Assembly (NCBI GenBank): GCA_947493195.1
Contig: CANLQG010000001.1
Coordinates: 434,001 to 498,000 of the forward strand
Direction: 5' to 3'
Length of the DNA: 64,000 nucleotides
DNA from: an uncultured Sphingomonadaceae bacterium
GTDB lineage: Bacteria; Pseudomonadota; Alphaproteobacteria; Sphingomonadales; Sphingomonadaceae
Below are positions 25,189 to 35,678 of the stretch, one piece after another. The position numbers and the translations under genes are program-made. Every line of letters starts with the position of its first letter. Position 1 is the stretch's first letter. The notes under the pieces are model-generated. The model had not been told where the DNA came from and did no database searches. It worked only from the letters and a program-made list of their open reading frames with translations.

Positions 25189-28100
25189 TCAGAAGCGAAC
25201 GGATACCGAACCGAAGAACTCGCGTCCGTCGAGGTCGTAACCGTTACCGATCGGAACGTTGTTCACGCTGAACACTTCGGAACCGTCAACCAGCGGCGGA
25301 TTCTTGTCGAAGATGTTCGAAACACCGGCACGCAGGGTGATCTTGTCGTTGAAGTCGTACCGGATCGAAGCATTGTGAACGAAGTAATCGTCCGCATAGC
25401 CGATGTCGCGGCAGAACACGCCGTCACCCGGGACAATACCGTTGGGGACGAACACGCCATCAACGACCGAACCCGAACCGTTACCAAGGCAGGTATCGCC
25501 GATAACGCCGGTCGGCAGACCGTCGGGACCACGACCGAAGGCATCGCTAAGTACGTCGATACCGCTTTCCTGCTGTTCTGTCTTGCCGATCCAGCGGGTC
25601 TGCCAGGTCAGGGTCACCGGACCGTAACCGACAGAACCGATGGCGCGGCCAGTCCACGACGGGAAGCCGAATTCGCCGGTGAAGTCTTCGAAATCCTCGC
25701 TGTCTTCGAGAATGAAGAGCGTGCTGCGTTCGATCAGGTGGTTCGCCTGCAGGTTGAGACCCAGCTCGAGCACATCGCCGCCCATCACAACATCGTATCC
25801 GAACGTGGCGTTCATATCGATACCGCGGACGGTTTCCTTGTCCTGGTTGAGGAACTGCGGGAAGGCCAGCGTAATCAGCTGACGACCGCCCGAATACCGC
25901 AACTGGTCGCAATAGATACTGCGATTGTAGTTGGCGGGCAGTTCACCATCGGCCGTAAGCGTTACATCGGCGACATCGTAGCAGTCATCAACCGTGAACT
26001 GCGCGGACAGTTCGGCGATCGAGTCCTCGACGATGATCGAATAGTAGTTGAAGTTGAACGAAAAGTCGAAATCACCGAAGTTTTCAGCGATTGCAACGCC
26101 TGCGGTAAACGACTTCGAGGTTTCCGGATCGAGTGCAAGACTGCCCTGGTTTGCAACTTCAATGCTGCTGGTCTGGACGGTGTTGGTGCCGGAAGGGTTG
26201 ATCCCGACCGAGGTCGGGTCACGACCTTCGGACCGGCAGATCGCGAGCAGGGCCGCTTCGCGGGTGTCGAGGTCTGCCTGGTAGCCTGCCTCGCGATCAT
26301 CCGAGTCGAGGGCCTGGAACGCGGCCGCGGGAACCGCGCAGGGATCAACCACCGATGTGAAGCCGGTGATCCCGCCCAGGAAGTTCTCGCGAAGGTTCGG
26401 CGCACGGAACGACGTACCATAGGTTGCCTTGAGGAGAACCTGCTGGACCGGGCGCCAGTCGGCCTTGACCGAGTAGGTCGCGGCAGTTCCGTAGAACTCT
26501 TCCTCGCTCACGCGGCCAGCCGCGTTGAGGTTGAACTCGCCCCAGCGCTCGCTGTCGAACACCGGAATGTCGACTTCGCCGAAGGCTTCCAAGATGTACT
26601 TGTCACCGTTGGTGCCGAAGTCACGGAAGAAACCGAAGAACAGCCCATTGGAGGCGTTGAAGTCCGGCGTCGTCGCGATGCTGTCGTGACGGAACTCGCC
26701 ACCCAGCACGACCGAGAGCGGGCCTGCGGGCAGTTCGAAGAGTTCACCCGTGGCATAAGCCGAAAGGACGACCTGTTCGTACGTCGTGTCAACGACGCGC
26801 TGACCGAACACGTAATCGCGCTCCGCCTGCGTGGCGAAATCGCCAAACGGAAGCTGGAAGATGCTGTCGGCAAACAGGTTGACCGGGACGCAGCCCTGCA
26901 CGAGGTCGGGCGCGGCCAGGTTCGGGTTCGACAAGGTGCCGCACGGGCCGATGTAGCGGGCATCACCACCACGGAAGTCCGCGTTGGGAGCCGGCGAACC
27001 ATCGGGGAACGTGCGGGAATCGCCGATGTTCACGATCGGACCGGCGAAGATGTCGACATCGTTGTTGTAGTCGTCGGCGATGCCGTCGCCGTTGTTGTCG
27101 ACCACGCCATCTTCATCGAAGTCGGCGGTCGGATCGATGCCCAGTGCATAGGCCAGCTTGTCTTCACGGATACCGCGACGGACGGAAAGGCCTTCCGAGC
27201 GCGAATAGACGCCCGAGACTTCGAAGCTCCAGGAATCGCCGATGAAGGGCAGGTCACCACGGAAGCCCAGCACACCGCGGTACTGTTCCTGCGTCACGTC
27301 GACATTGTTACGGTCGCCACGGATCTGCGCGCTGGCATCGACGGGCAACGAGATGCCGTAGTTACCGCGAGCAAACGGAACGCCCGGCGCCTGGTAAACG
27401 GGGAAACCATCAGCCTGAGCATTATCGATCAGGCGACAGTCCACACCGTCGGGATTGTTGCCCGAGATGTTACAGGGGTTGAACGGGTTGAGGTTCGGCA
27501 CCGACGGGAAGACCGAAGGATTGCCGGTGTTGTCCGAGAAAACCTCTGCACGGCTGTACAGCGCTTCGAAGAACGGCGTGATGTTCATGTCGCCGCCAAG
27601 CGAATACTCACCGTAGGCCATCACGTTGTAAAGCTTCTGCTCGGTGATGAACGAACGCTCCGGGTTCGTGCCGTTCGTGTTGTAGTCGAAGAAGTCGACA
27701 TCGCGAATGCCGTCACCGTCACGATCGAGCTGATCGCCGAAGGCATTGGCAGAGTCGACGAAGGGAAAGTCAGGAAAGCCCGGATAATTCGAACTGCCCG
27801 GCCCGCCGTAATAGGCCGAACCGCCGAAGCTGTAGTTCTGGAAGATACGGCCCGAGAAACCCACGAGCACGCATTCGTTGTTCGGAATGGTGACGTCACC
27901 GCCCGTCTGGTTTTCCAGCGTAGCACGTTCAGCAACACCCACGCGGCGGATTTCGCCGGTGTTGGTGAGCTCATAGTCGGTGCGGCAGCCGTTGAAGTAT
28001 TCACGGTCGCTCAGCTTGACCTCGTCACGATAAGCATATTCGGCGCCGAAGCCGATGAAGCCGCGGTCGAATTGCTTACCCCAGGAACCGCTGACGGTGT

Positions 28101-28788
28101 AGTCGTTGCCGCCACCGCCGGGATTGTAGCTGCCCGAACCGAACAGTTCGACACCGTCGAGGTCGTTCCGCAACACGATGTTACCCACGCCGGCAACCGC
28201 GTCCGAACCATAAACCGACGATGCGCCGTCGAGCAGGAGGTCGTAGCGCGCGATCAGCGAGGACGGCAGCAGGTTGATGGACGGGCTCGTGGGAGCGCCT
28301 TCCACACCGGACGGAGCAAGGCGACGGCCATTGATCAGGAGCAGCGTACGGTTCGCGCCAAGGCCGCGAAGGTTGAGAGTCTGCGAACCCGGACCGTTGT
28401 CGAGAACGAAGCCCTGGAAAGTCGCGTCGATCTGCTGGCCGGAAGCCGCCTGCGAACGCTGCAGGATCTGTGCGGCGTCGAACTCACCGACGTCGCGGGC
28501 CGTTTCCGTCTCGAGGATCTGAAGCGGGGAGGTGCTGCTGTAGGTATCGCGACGGACGCGCGAACCGGTCACCACGATGGTATCACCTTCGGTGACTTCG
28601 CCGAAGGCGCCGGTGTCGTCATCGGTCACTACGGTCACGTCGCCGGGGTCGTTATTCGTAACGCCGTCCGCGGTTACTTCATCATCGTCCTGGGTGTCCT
28701 GCGCGTAAACAGGTGCGCCCGCCAGCAAGGCGACGGCGGATACCGACGCGGCGAGACCGGTTACGGTGGTCTTTCCAAATTTCTTCAT
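25189..28788 (-). CDS. Large TonB-dependent outer-membrane receptor
   Basis: 1199 residues from ATG 28788, which starts a signal peptide (MKKFGKTTVTGLAASVSAVALLAG, cleavage after VYA). A 45-residue acidic stretch precedes the TonB-box-like DTIVVTGSRV. The plug domain follows (QILQRSQAASGQQ, LNLRGLGANRTLLLINGRRL, NIVLRND), then a long beta-barrel ending in SVSVRF, as outer-membrane proteins do. It is longer than typical receptors because of large loops, some with cysteines. Two loops near residues 352-366 and 556-580 have DxDGDGxxD-type calcium-binding-like repeats. The substrate is unknown; sphingomonads have many such receptors for glycans, siderophores or peptides. Confidence 0.92.
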   Translation of the reverse strand: MKKFGKTTVTGLAASVSAVALLAGAPVYAQDTQDDDEVTADGVTNNDPGDVTVVTDDDTGAFGEVTEGDTIVVTGSRVRRDTYSSTSPLQILETETARDVGEFDAAQILQRSQAASGQQIDATFQGFVLDNGPGSQTLNLRGLGANRTLLLINGRRLAPSGVEGAPTSPSINLLPSSLIARYDLLLDGASSVYGSDAVAGVGNIVLRNDLDGVELFGSGSYNPGGGGNDYTVSGSWGKQFDRGFIGFGAEYAYRDEVKLSDREYFNGCRTDYELTNTGEIRRVGVAERATLENQTGGDVTIPNNECVLVGFSGRIFQNYSFGGSAYYGGPGSSNYPGFPDFPFVDSANAFGDQLDRDGDGIRDVDFFDYNTNGTNPERSFITEQKLYNVMAYGEYSLGGDMNITPFFEALYSRAEVFSDNTGNPSVFPSVPNLNPFNPCNISGNNPDGVDCRLIDNAQADGFPVYQAPGVPFARGNYGISLPVDASAQIRGDRNNVDVTQEQYRGVLGFRGDLPFIGDSWSFEVSGVYSRSEGLSVRRGIREDKLAYALGIDPTADFDEDGVVDNNGDGIADDYNNDVDIFAGPIVNIGDSRTFPDGSPAPNADFRGGDARYIGPCGTLSNPNLAAPDLVQGCVPVNLFADSIFQLPFGDFATQAERDYVFGQRVVDTTYEQVVLSAYATGELFELPAGPLSVVLGGEFRHDSIATTPDFNASNGLFFGFFRDFGTNGDKYILEAFGEVDIPVFDSERWGEFNLNAAGRVSEEEFYGTAATYSVKADWRPVQQVLLKATYGTSFRAPNLRENFLGGITGFTSVVDPCAVPAAAFQALDSDDREAGYQADLDTREAALLAICRSEGRDPTSVGINPSGTNTVQTSSIEVANQGSLALDPETSKSFTAGVAIAENFGDFDFSFNFNYYSIIVEDSIAELSAQFTVDDCYDVADVTLTADGELPANYNRSIYCDQLRYSGGRQLITLAFPQFLNQDKETVRGIDMNATFGYDVVMGGDVLELGLNLQANHLIERSTLFILEDSEDFEDFTGEFGFPSWTGRAIGSVGYGPVTLTWQTRWIGKTEQQESGIDVLSDAFGRGPDGLPTGVIGDTCLGNGSGSVVDGVFVPNGIVPGDGVFCRDIGYADDYFVHNASIRYDFNDKITLRAGVSNIFDKNPPLVDGSEVFSVNNVPIGNGYDLDGREFFGSVSVRF

Positions 28789-28931
28789 TACGACTCCAGC
28801 CCTAGTTTCAGGCCGGACTCTCAATGCCGCAATGCAGCACACCGCCACGATCGGAGGCACTTGCGATTACAATGCTTTGAAAGTCTCAGCCCACAGATAA
28901 CAGGGGAAGAGTTGCAATAGCGAACGCGTCT

Positions 28932-28937
28932 TGTCAA
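28932..28937 (-). promoter_or_regulatory. Possible -35 element for the TonB receptor gene
   Basis: A consensus TTGACA on the minus strand, about 145 bases upstream of the receptor ATG, is the best promoter-like hexamer in the 28789-29070 gap. The expected -10 region is not convincing. The rest of the gap shows an A/T-rich tract (ATTTTTGTTACATAA on the minus strand) and a GC-rich hairpin close to the clpB stop, but no gene. Confidence 0.3.
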
Positions 28938-29070
28938 AGCACCAGTCGTCATTTTGTCGCTTATGTAACAAAAATCACACAGTTACCGATGCAACCATTG
29001 GCTGGGCAGCGCGCGACGGCGCGGAACTGCCCTGTTCCACAGGTCGCAGCTCCGCCCCACCGGCCGGGTA

Positions 29071-31650
29071 TCAGGTCACGTTCATTTCCAGCTGACCGTC
29101 ACCTTCATCGATATGCACCGTGCTGCCATCCGGCACCTTGCCCTCCAGCAGCATCTCGGCGAGCGGATCCTGAACGTAGCGCTGCACCGCGCGCTTCAGC
29201 GGCCTTGCGCCGTAGACGGGATCGTAGCCGACACGGCCCAGCCATGCCCGCGCGCCCTCCGTCAGGTCGAGCACGATCTTGCGGTCTTTCAACAGCTTCT
29301 GCACACGGTTCACCTGGATATCCACGATCGGCGCCATGTGCTCCATGCCAAGGCGGTGGAACAGCACGATCTCGTCCAGGCGGTTCAGGAATTCGGGGCG
29401 GAAATGCCCGCGTACCACGTCCATCACCTGGTCCTCGACATCGTCCACCTTCTGGTCTTCGCCAAGGTTGGACAGGAACTGGCTGCCAAGGTTGCTGGTG
29501 AGGATGATGAGGGTGTTGGAAAAGTCCACCATCCGGCCCTGCCCGTCCGTCAGGCGGCCATCGTCCAGCACCTGCAACAGCACGTTGAACACGTCCTGAT
29601 GCGCCTTTTCCACCTCGTCGAACAACACGACCTGGTAGGGCCTGCGCCGCACGGCTTCGGTCAGTACGCCGCCTTCATCATAGCCGACATAGCCAGGAGG
29701 CGCGCCGATCAGACGGGCGACGGCGTGCTTTTCCATGAACTCGCTCATGTCGATGCGAACCATCGCCTGGTCGTCGTCGAACAGGAAGGCGGCCAGGGCC
29801 TTGGTCAGCTCGGTCTTGCCGACACCGGTCGGGCCAAGGAACAGGAAGCTGCCGAGCGGTCGGCCCGGATCCTGCAAGCCGGCGCGCGCGCGGCGCACCG
29901 CCTTGGACACGGCCACGACGGCCTTTTCCTGACCGATCACGCGCTTGCCGAGAGCGTCCTCCATCTTGAGCAGCTTCTCGCGCTCGCCTTCCAGCATCTT
30001 TTCCATCGGCACGCCGGTCCACCGGCTCACCACGTTGGCGATGTCGTCCTCGGTCACCTCTTCCTTTAGCAGCGCGTTCTCGGTCTGGCCTTCGGCTTCG
30101 GCCAGCTGCTTTTCCAGCTGGGGAATCCGACCGTAGGAAAGCTCGCCCGCCTTGGCCAGATCGCCGGCCCGCTGCGCCTGCTCCAGTTCAATGCGCGCGG
30201 CGTCGAGATCTTCCTTGATCCGCGCCTCGGCGTGGATCTTGTCACGCTCGTTCTGCCAGCGCGTGGTCAGCTCGCTCGATTGCTGCTCCAGGTTGGCCAG
30301 TTCTTCGCGCAAGGCAGCAAGGCGATCCTTCGATGCCTCGTCGGTCTCCCTCGCCAGCGCGGACTCCTCGATCTTCAGCTGGATGATCCGCCGGTCTAGC
30401 ACCTCGATTTCCTCGGGCTTGCTTTCCACTTCCATGCGAATGCGGCTGGCCGCTTCATCCATCAGGTCGATCGCCTTGTCAGGCAGGAAGCGGTCGGCAA
30501 TGTAGCGCTCGGAAAGCTGGGCCGCAGCAACGATCGCGGCATCGGTGATGCGCACGCCGTGGTGCAGCTCGTACTTTTCCTTGATGCCGCGCAGGATGGA
30601 GATCGTGTCCTCCACGCTCGGCTCGTCCACGTAAACCGGCTGAAAGCGGCGTTGCAGCGCGGCGTCCTTTTCTACGTACTTCTGGTATTCATCCAGCGTG
30701 GTCGCGCCGATGCAATGCAGTTCGCCGCGCGCGAGAGCGGGCTTGAGCAGGTTGCTGGCATCCATGCTGCCTTCACTGGCACCGGCGCCGATCAGCGTGT
30801 GCATCTCGTCGATGAACAGGATGATCTGACCGTCTGCGCCTTTCACCTCGTCCAGCACCGACTTCAGCCGCTCCTCGAACTCACCGCGATATTTCGCACC
30901 CGCGATCAGGCTGCCCATGTCGAGCGCCATCAGCTGCCTGTCCTTCAGGCTGTCGGGCACGTCACCATTGGCAATACGCAGCGCAAGGCCCTCGGCAATG
31001 GCGGTCTTGCCGGTGCCGGGCTCGCCGATCACGACAGGGTTGTTCTTCGTGCGCCGGGCGAGGATCTGGATGACGCGGCGAATTTCCTCGTCGCGGCCGA
31101 TCACCGGATCGAGCTTGCCGTCGCGTGCCTTCTGGGTGAGGTCCTGCGCGTACTTCTTCATCGCGTCGTAGGCGGCCTCGGCATTGGCGGTGTCGGCGGT
31201 CTTGCCCTTGCGCAATTCGTTGATGGCGCTGTTCAGCGCCTCGGGCGTAAGGCCAGCATCGCCCAGCGCCTGTCCGGCCTTGGTCTGCTTCGACAGGGCC
31301 AGTGCCAGCAGCAGGCGCTCTACGGTCACATAGCTGTCGCCAGCCTTCTCCGCGACCTGCTCCGCCTGGTCGAGAACGCGCACGGCATCGTTGTCGAGGC
31401 CGGGCGTCTGCTGCGCCCCGCCGCCGCTGACCGCCGGTATCTTGGCCAGCAGCGCGTCAACCTGCTGCACGGCTTTCAGCGGATCGCCGCCTGCCCGCTG
31501 GATCAGCCCGGACGCCATGCCTTCCTCGTCCTCCAGCAGGGCCTTCAGGATGTGTTCCGGGCTTATGCGCTGGTGGCTGTTGCGGATGGCAACAGTTTGC
31601 GCGCTCTGGAGAAAGCCCTTTGCGCGGTCGGTAAATTTCTCAAGGTTCAT
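29071..31650 (-). CDS. clpB: ATP-dependent disaggregase ClpB
   Basis: An 859-residue AAA+ chaperone, the normal ClpB length. The N-domain has [18 protein letters not shown]. The first nucleotide-binding domain has Walker A GEPGTGKT (209-216). The coiled-coil middle domain has [20 protein letters not shown], which separates ClpB from ClpA. The second AAA+ domain has [16 protein letters not shown]. It rescues aggregated proteins together with DnaK. A heat-shock-like promoter lies upstream, and the gene is divergent from the M16 peptidase. Confidence 0.97.
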   Translation of the reverse strand: MNLEKFTDRAKGFLQSAQTVAIRNSHQRISPEHILKALLEDEEGMASGLIQRAGGDPLKAVQQVDALLAKIPAVSGGGAQQTPGLDNDAVRVLDQAEQVAEKAGDSYVTVERLLLALALSKQTKAGQALGDAGLTPEALNSAINELRKGKTADTANAEAAYDAMKKYAQDLTQKARDGKLDPVIGRDEEIRRVIQILARRTKNNPVVIGEPGTGKTAIAEGLALRIANGDVPDSLKDRQLMALDMGSLIAGAKYRGEFEERLKSVLDEVKGADGQIILFIDEMHTLIGAGASEGSMDASNLLKPALARGELHCIGATTLDEYQKYVEKDAALQRRFQPVYVDEPSVEDTISILRGIKEKYELHHGVRITDAAIVAAAQLSERYIADRFLPDKAIDLMDEAASRIRMEVESKPEEIEVLDRRIIQLKIEESALARETDEASKDRLAALREELANLEQQSSELTTRWQNERDKIHAEARIKEDLDAARIELEQAQRAGDLAKAGELSYGRIPQLEKQLAEAEGQTENALLKEEVTEDDIANVVSRWTGVPMEKMLEGEREKLLKMEDALGKRVIGQEKAVVAVSKAVRRARAGLQDPGRPLGSFLFLGPTGVGKTELTKALAAFLFDDDQAMVRIDMSEFMEKHAVARLIGAPPGYVGYDEGGVLTEAVRRRPYQVVLFDEVEKAHQDVFNVLLQVLDDGRLTDGQGRMVDFSNTLIILTSNLGSQFLSNLGEDQKVDDVEDQVMDVVRGHFRPEFLNRLDEIVLFHRLGMEHMAPIVDIQVNRVQKLLKDRKIVLDLTEGARAWLGRVGYDPVYGARPLKRAVQRYVQDPLAEMLLEGKVPDGSTVHIDEGDGQLEMNVT

Positions 31651-31678
31651 GATGTCCCCTCAAATCCTTTCCAACAAC

Positions 31679-31711
31679 AGATAGTGTTACATTTTAGCAA
31701 CACAAGTGTTG
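31679..31711 (-). promoter_or_regulatory. Candidate RpoH-type promoter of clpB with overlapping inverted repeat
   Basis: On the minus strand CTTG (31703-31706) is followed after 18 bases by CTATCT (31679-31684), close to the alphaproteobacterial RpoH pattern (CTTG, about 17-18 bases, C-TAT-T). A perfect CAACAC-AA-GTGTTG inverted repeat (31698-31711) overlaps the -35 element. clpB is a standard RpoH target, which supports the reading. Confidence 0.5.
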
Positions 31712-31927
31712 TCTGACGGCAAATTTCGTGCCTGCACCCATATCTTTCCTCCACCCTGAGATGCAGTCGCGCATCGGAAGTTTCAATAGAGGCTACCGCT
31801 GCTCGCAACCCCTTCATTGACGCAGGACAAGCCGCGCACTCGGCCAGCGGCTGACGCGGTTCGACGAAATGCATGGCGCTGCGATGAAACGGCTTTCGTC
31901 AGCGGCGCAGCGTGCTATCGGTTTCAT

Positions 31928-34822
31928 ATGAAAAGACGTTTCGCACTGCGCACGCTCGCTCCCTTCACCGCTGCTCTCGCTCTTGCAGCCTGCTCCACGA
32001 CCGCCAGCGAACCGGCACAGACCATATCGGGTCAGCCCACGCCGCAACCTGCCGCGCAGTCGCAGATCGCCTCGCTCGACGACATTATCGCGGCGGTGGA
32101 CATTCCGTACGAGACCTTCACGCTCGAAAATGGTCTCACCACCATCGTACACACCGATCGCAAGTCGCCGCTGGTTGGCGTGACGGTATACTACCGTGTC
32201 GGATCAAAGCACGAGCCGCGCGGTCGGACCGGCTTTGCCCACCTGTTCGAACACATCATGTTTACCGGCAGCGAGAACGTGGAGAATTTCGACATTCCAC
32301 TGGAAGCTGCAGGCTCCACCGGCACAAACGGCTCCACCAGCTACGATCGCACCAACTACGTCGAGACCGTACCCACCGGCGCGCTGAACCTGGCGCTGAT
32401 GATGGAAGCCGACCGCATGGGCTACCTGCTCGGCGCGGTTACGCAGGAACGGCTCGATAACCAGCGCATGGTGGTGCAGAACGAGAAGCGCCAGGGCGAC
32501 AACCAGCCTTACGGACTGCTGCGCTACCAGGTTTCCGAAGGCCTGTTCCCCGTCGGCCACCCCTATCGCCACTCCACCATCGGATCGATGGCAGATCTTT
32601 CGGCCGCCAGCCTGCTGGATGTTCGCGAGTGGTTCACTGACAATTACGGCCCCAACAACGTCGTGCTCGCGCTGACTGGCGACATCGATGCAGAGACCGC
32701 CCGCCCGATGGTAGAGCGCTGGTTCGGCGCGATCCCGCGCGGGCCGGAAGTCGAGCAGTTCGAAGCCGGGCCGGTAACGCTGGCGCAGCCGCGCTCCGAC
32801 ATCATGACCGACCAGGTGCCACAAGAACTGATCCTGCGCGCATGGACCGGGCCGGACATGCAGCACCCCGATGCCGCGGCACTGCAGGTGGGCATGTCCA
32901 TCCTCGGCGGGCTGAATTCCTCGCGCCTCGACAATGCCATGGTGCGCGGGCAGGAACTGGCCACCAGCGCTTCTGCCTACTACCAGGCCTACGAACAGCT
33001 CGGCATGGCGCAGGCCATCGTCCAGGTGCGCCCGGACAAGACGCGCGAAGAGGCCCAGGCCCTGCTCGAGGCCGAGATCGCCCGCCTGATCGAGGACGGT
33101 CCGACGCAGGATGAGCTTAACCGCGCCACCACGCAGCTCGCCTCCAGCCTCGTCGGTTCGCTCGAACAGATCGGCGGCTTCGGCGGCAAGGGTGCGATCC
33201 TGGCCGAGGGTCTGCTGTACACGGGCAACGCGGATTTCTACCGCACCGAACTGGAACGCATCGCGCAGCTCACCCCGGAAGACGTGCGCGCGGCGATGGA
33301 ACGCTGGCTCACCCGCCCTGCCTACAACCTTGCCATCGTGCCAGGCGAACGCACGCTCGACGGTGCAAACATGGGTGGCTGGGGCGACGAGGATCGCACC
33401 GCCGCACCCGAACCCGACACCGGAACCGATGTGGAAGTCGTGCGCACCGGTCCGGAAATCGCGCTGCCCACGCCCGAACCCGTTGGCGAACTTACCTTCC
33501 CCGAGGTCGAACGCGCCACGCTTTCCAACGGTATCGATGTGGTGCTGGCGCGCCGGGCTTCTGTGCCCAAGGTCTCGCTGGCGATGACGTTCGATGCAGG
33601 CTCGGTCGTCGACCCTGCCGGGCAATACGGCACCCATGCCACAATGGTCGACCTGCTGACCGAGGGCACAACCACGCGCAGCGCGCTGGATATCGCCGTG
33701 GAGCAGGAAACGCTGGGCGCTTCGCTCAGCGTCAATGCCGGCACGGAAACCACGACGGCCTTCCTCTCTGCCCTCAGCCCCAACCTCGTGCCCTCGCTGG
33801 CGTTGCTGGCGGATGTTGTGCGCAATCCCGCTTTCGCACCCGATGCGATGGAGCGGGTGAAAAACCAGCGCATGGCTGGGGTAGCGCAGGAACTGTCTTC
33901 CCCCGCAGGCCTGGCAAACCGTGCGTTCTATCCGCTGGTCTACGGCCAGACGCACCCTTACGCCTACGCCTCGACCTCCGGAGATTCCGATGCGATCGGC
34001 GCGCTAACCCGTGCCGATATGGTGGCCGAACACGACGAGTGGATCCGCCCCGCCACGGCCACGATTACCGCCGTGGGTGACGTGACGATGGACGAACTGC
34101 TCGCGGCACTGGAAGCCACCCTGGGCGACTGGCAGGACCCGCGAACGCCGGTTGCGGCCAGGGACGTTGACCAGACCCCCGCGCTGGCCAATGCACCGCG
34201 TGTGGTGGTGGTCGACCGGCCTAACTCGCCGTCCAGCTACCTGGTGCTCGGTCGCCCGGCGCGTATCGCTGGCTGGCGGCCCGGCATGGAAGCGCTGGAC
34301 CTTGCCAACGAGGTGATCGGCAGCGGCTTCCTCTCCCGCCTCAACAACGACCTGCGCGAAACAAAGGGCTGGACCTACGGCATCGGCTCCGGCGTGCCGA
34401 GCGCGCAGGGCCCGCGTGTGTTCCGTATTGCCACGCAGGTGCAGGCGGACCGCACGGCAGATTCGATCCGCGTAATCCTCGGCCAGCTGGAGGCCTTCCC
34501 CGCCACGCGGCCAGTGGACGACGTGGAACTGCAGCGCGTGACCGATGGCAACGTGCGCAACCTGCCCAACCGTTACGAGACAAACGGACAGGTGCTCGGC
34601 GCATTGCTCAGCAACCAGAGCGCGGGCCGCGATGATCGCTATCAGGTCTTGCTGCCCCAGCTTTACAGCGCGGTGGATGCCGAAGACATCAATGCCGCCG
34701 CGCGCGAATACCTGCAGCCGGAAAACATCACCATCGTGGTGGTCGGCGACCGGGAAACGGTTGAACCGCAGCTGGAAAGCCTCGATATCGATGTGACTTA
34801 TGTCGAGGCGGACAGTCTTTAA
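31928..34822 (+). CDS. M16 family zinc metallopeptidase, lipoprotein
   Basis: 964 residues from ATG 31928, chosen because it starts a lipoprotein signal with lipobox LAAC (Cys 22). The N-terminal half carries the inverted zinc motif HLFEH (105-109), in GFAHLFEHIMFTGSENV, and the downstream glutamate in VVQNEKRQG. The second M16 half (from ERATLSNGIDVVLARR) lacks HxxEH and is the usual inactive partner that closes the chamber. It is probably an envelope peptidase attached to the outer membrane. The small beta-rich gene follows after 23 bases. Confidence 0.93.
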   Translation: MKRRFALRTLAPFTAALALAACSTTASEPAQTISGQPTPQPAAQSQIASLDDIIAAVDIPYETFTLENGLTTIVHTDRKSPLVGVTVYYRVGSKHEPRGRTGFAHLFEHIMFTGSENVENFDIPLEAAGSTGTNGSTSYDRTNYVETVPTGALNLALMMEADRMGYLLGAVTQERLDNQRMVVQNEKRQGDNQPYGLLRYQVSEGLFPVGHPYRHSTIGSMADLSAASLLDVREWFTDNYGPNNVVLALTGDIDAETARPMVERWFGAIPRGPEVEQFEAGPVTLAQPRSDIMTDQVPQELILRAWTGPDMQHPDAAALQVGMSILGGLNSSRLDNAMVRGQELATSASAYYQAYEQLGMAQAIVQVRPDKTREEAQALLEAEIARLIEDGPTQDELNRATTQLASSLVGSLEQIGGFGGKGAILAEGLLYTGNADFYRTELERIAQLTPEDVRAAMERWLTRPAYNLAIVPGERTLDGANMGGWGDEDRTAAPEPDTGTDVEVVRTGPEIALPTPEPVGELTFPEVERATLSNGIDVVLARRASVPKVSLAMTFDAGSVVDPAGQYGTHATMVDLLTEGTTTRSALDIAVEQETLGASLSVNAGTETTTAFLSALSPNLVPSLALLADVVRNPAFAPDAMERVKNQRMAGVAQELSSPAGLANRAFYPLVYGQTHPYAYASTSGDSDAIGALTRADMVAEHDEWIRPATATITAVGDVTMDELLAALEATLGDWQDPRTPVAARDVDQTPALANAPRVVVVDRPNSPSSYLVLGRPARIAGWRPGMEALDLANEVIGSGFLSRLNNDLRETKGWTYGIGSGVPSAQGPRVFRIATQVQADRTADSIRVILGQLEAFPATRPVDDVELQRVTDGNVRNLPNRYETNGQVLGALLSNQSAGRDDRYQVLLPQLYSAVDAEDINAAAREYLQPENITIVVVGDRETVEPQLESLDIDVTYVEADSL

Positions 34823-34845
34823 GTCCGCCCCCAAGGAGAATGACA

Positions 34846-35154
34846 ATGTCCGAAGTGGGTGGAACCTACGATTTCGTCGCCCAGTCCCCGATGGGGGAGC
34901 AGACCGGGACCTTTACCGTCGTGCCCGGCCCTGACGGAGACACCTTCACCGGCCAGCTTTCGGGCGGCATGGGCACGATGGATGTGCAGGATGGCACCAT
35001 CAGCGGCGATACGCTGACCTGGAAGATGAAGATGGGCATGCCCATGCCGATGACGCTGGATTGCGAAGCGACGGTGGATGGCGACACCGTGAACGGCACC
35101 ATCAAGGCCGGGATCATGGGCACCATGCCCTTCACCGCCCAGCGCCAAGGCTAG
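34846..35154 (+). CDS. Small beta-rich protein of unknown function
   Basis: 102 residues from ATG 34846, chosen over ATG 34840 because the AAGGAG site (34833-34838) is 7 bases from the former and only 1 from the latter. The sequence is almost all short Thr/Gly/Asp-rich strands (GTFTVVPGPDGDTFTGQLS, VDGDTVNGTIKAG) with many methionines, and has no signal peptide or membrane helix. It looks like a compact beta-barrel similar to small proteins that accompany hydrolases, but I recognise no named family. Its stop codon overlaps the convergent trmL stop within CTAG. Confidence 0.7.
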   Translation: MSEVGGTYDFVAQSPMGEQTGTFTVVPGPDGDTFTGQLSGGMGTMDVQDGTISGDTLTWKMKMGMPMPMTLDCEATVDGDTVNGTIKAGIMGTMPFTAQRQG

Positions 35155-35678
35155 AACTTGCCCCGCAGCGCCTGGTAGGCCGCTGCCGTTACCGTGTTGG
35201 CGAGGTTGAGCGAGCGGATGTGCGACGAGCGCATCGGCAGGCTCATCTCGCAATCGCGGTGTCGGTCCCGGATCGCGGCTGGCAAGCCCTTCGTCTCGCT
35301 GCCGAACACAAGGATGGCATCCTCCGGGTAATCAGGCTCGTAGAAAGAGCGCGGCGCATCGTCCTCGAACAGGAACATCTGCCCGGATCGCGGCTGTCGA
35401 TCGGCAAGGAAAGCTTCCCAGTCGGCATATTCACTCAAGGCGACATGCTGCCAGTAATCCAGCCCTGAACGTTTCAGATGCTTGTCCGATAGCGTGAAGC
35501 CATAGGGCCGGATCAGCACCAACTCCATGTCCAGCGCCACGCAGGTGCGCCCCACGGCCCCTGTGTTGTGCGGGATTTCCGGGTGGACGAGGACAATGGT
35601 TGGCGAAGCTGTCGAGATAAGACGATCCTGCGGCGCAGCGCTACATGTTGTCCGGCACGGCGTTTCCGGTGCGCGCAT
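35151..35678 (-). CDS. trmL: tRNA (cytidine(34)-2'-O)-methyltransferase TrmL
   Basis: A SPOUT-class methyltransferase that 2'-O-methylates the wobble base of tRNA-Leu isoacceptors. The N-terminal IVLVHPEIPHNTGAVGRTC and the C-terminal knot (LVFGSETKGLP, MRSSHIRSLNLANTV) are diagnostic. The start is unclear. The family begins at IVLVHPE, but no ATG, GTG or TTG lies in frame near it. The only conventional start is ATG 35678, which adds 27 residues, overlaps the upstream gene by 38 bases and has no ribosome site. ATC 35618, with CAGGAT upstream, or ATT 35597 are alternatives. Confidence 0.85.
   Translation of the reverse strand: MRAPETPCRTTCSAAPQDRLISTASPTIVLVHPEIPHNTGAVGRTCVALDMELVLIRPYGFTLSDKHLKRSGLDYWQHVALSEYADWEAFLADRQPRSGQMFLFEDDAPRSFYEPDYPEDAILVFGSETKGLPAAIRDRHRDCEMSLPMRSSHIRSLNLANTVTAAAYQALRGKF

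Noticed and set aside
25096-28920. A 1274-residue open frame on the plus strand opposite the TonB receptor
   Set aside because: It is the exact antisense of a clear receptor gene. High-GC codon bias opens the complementary frame. The translation has no domain, signal or ribosome site.
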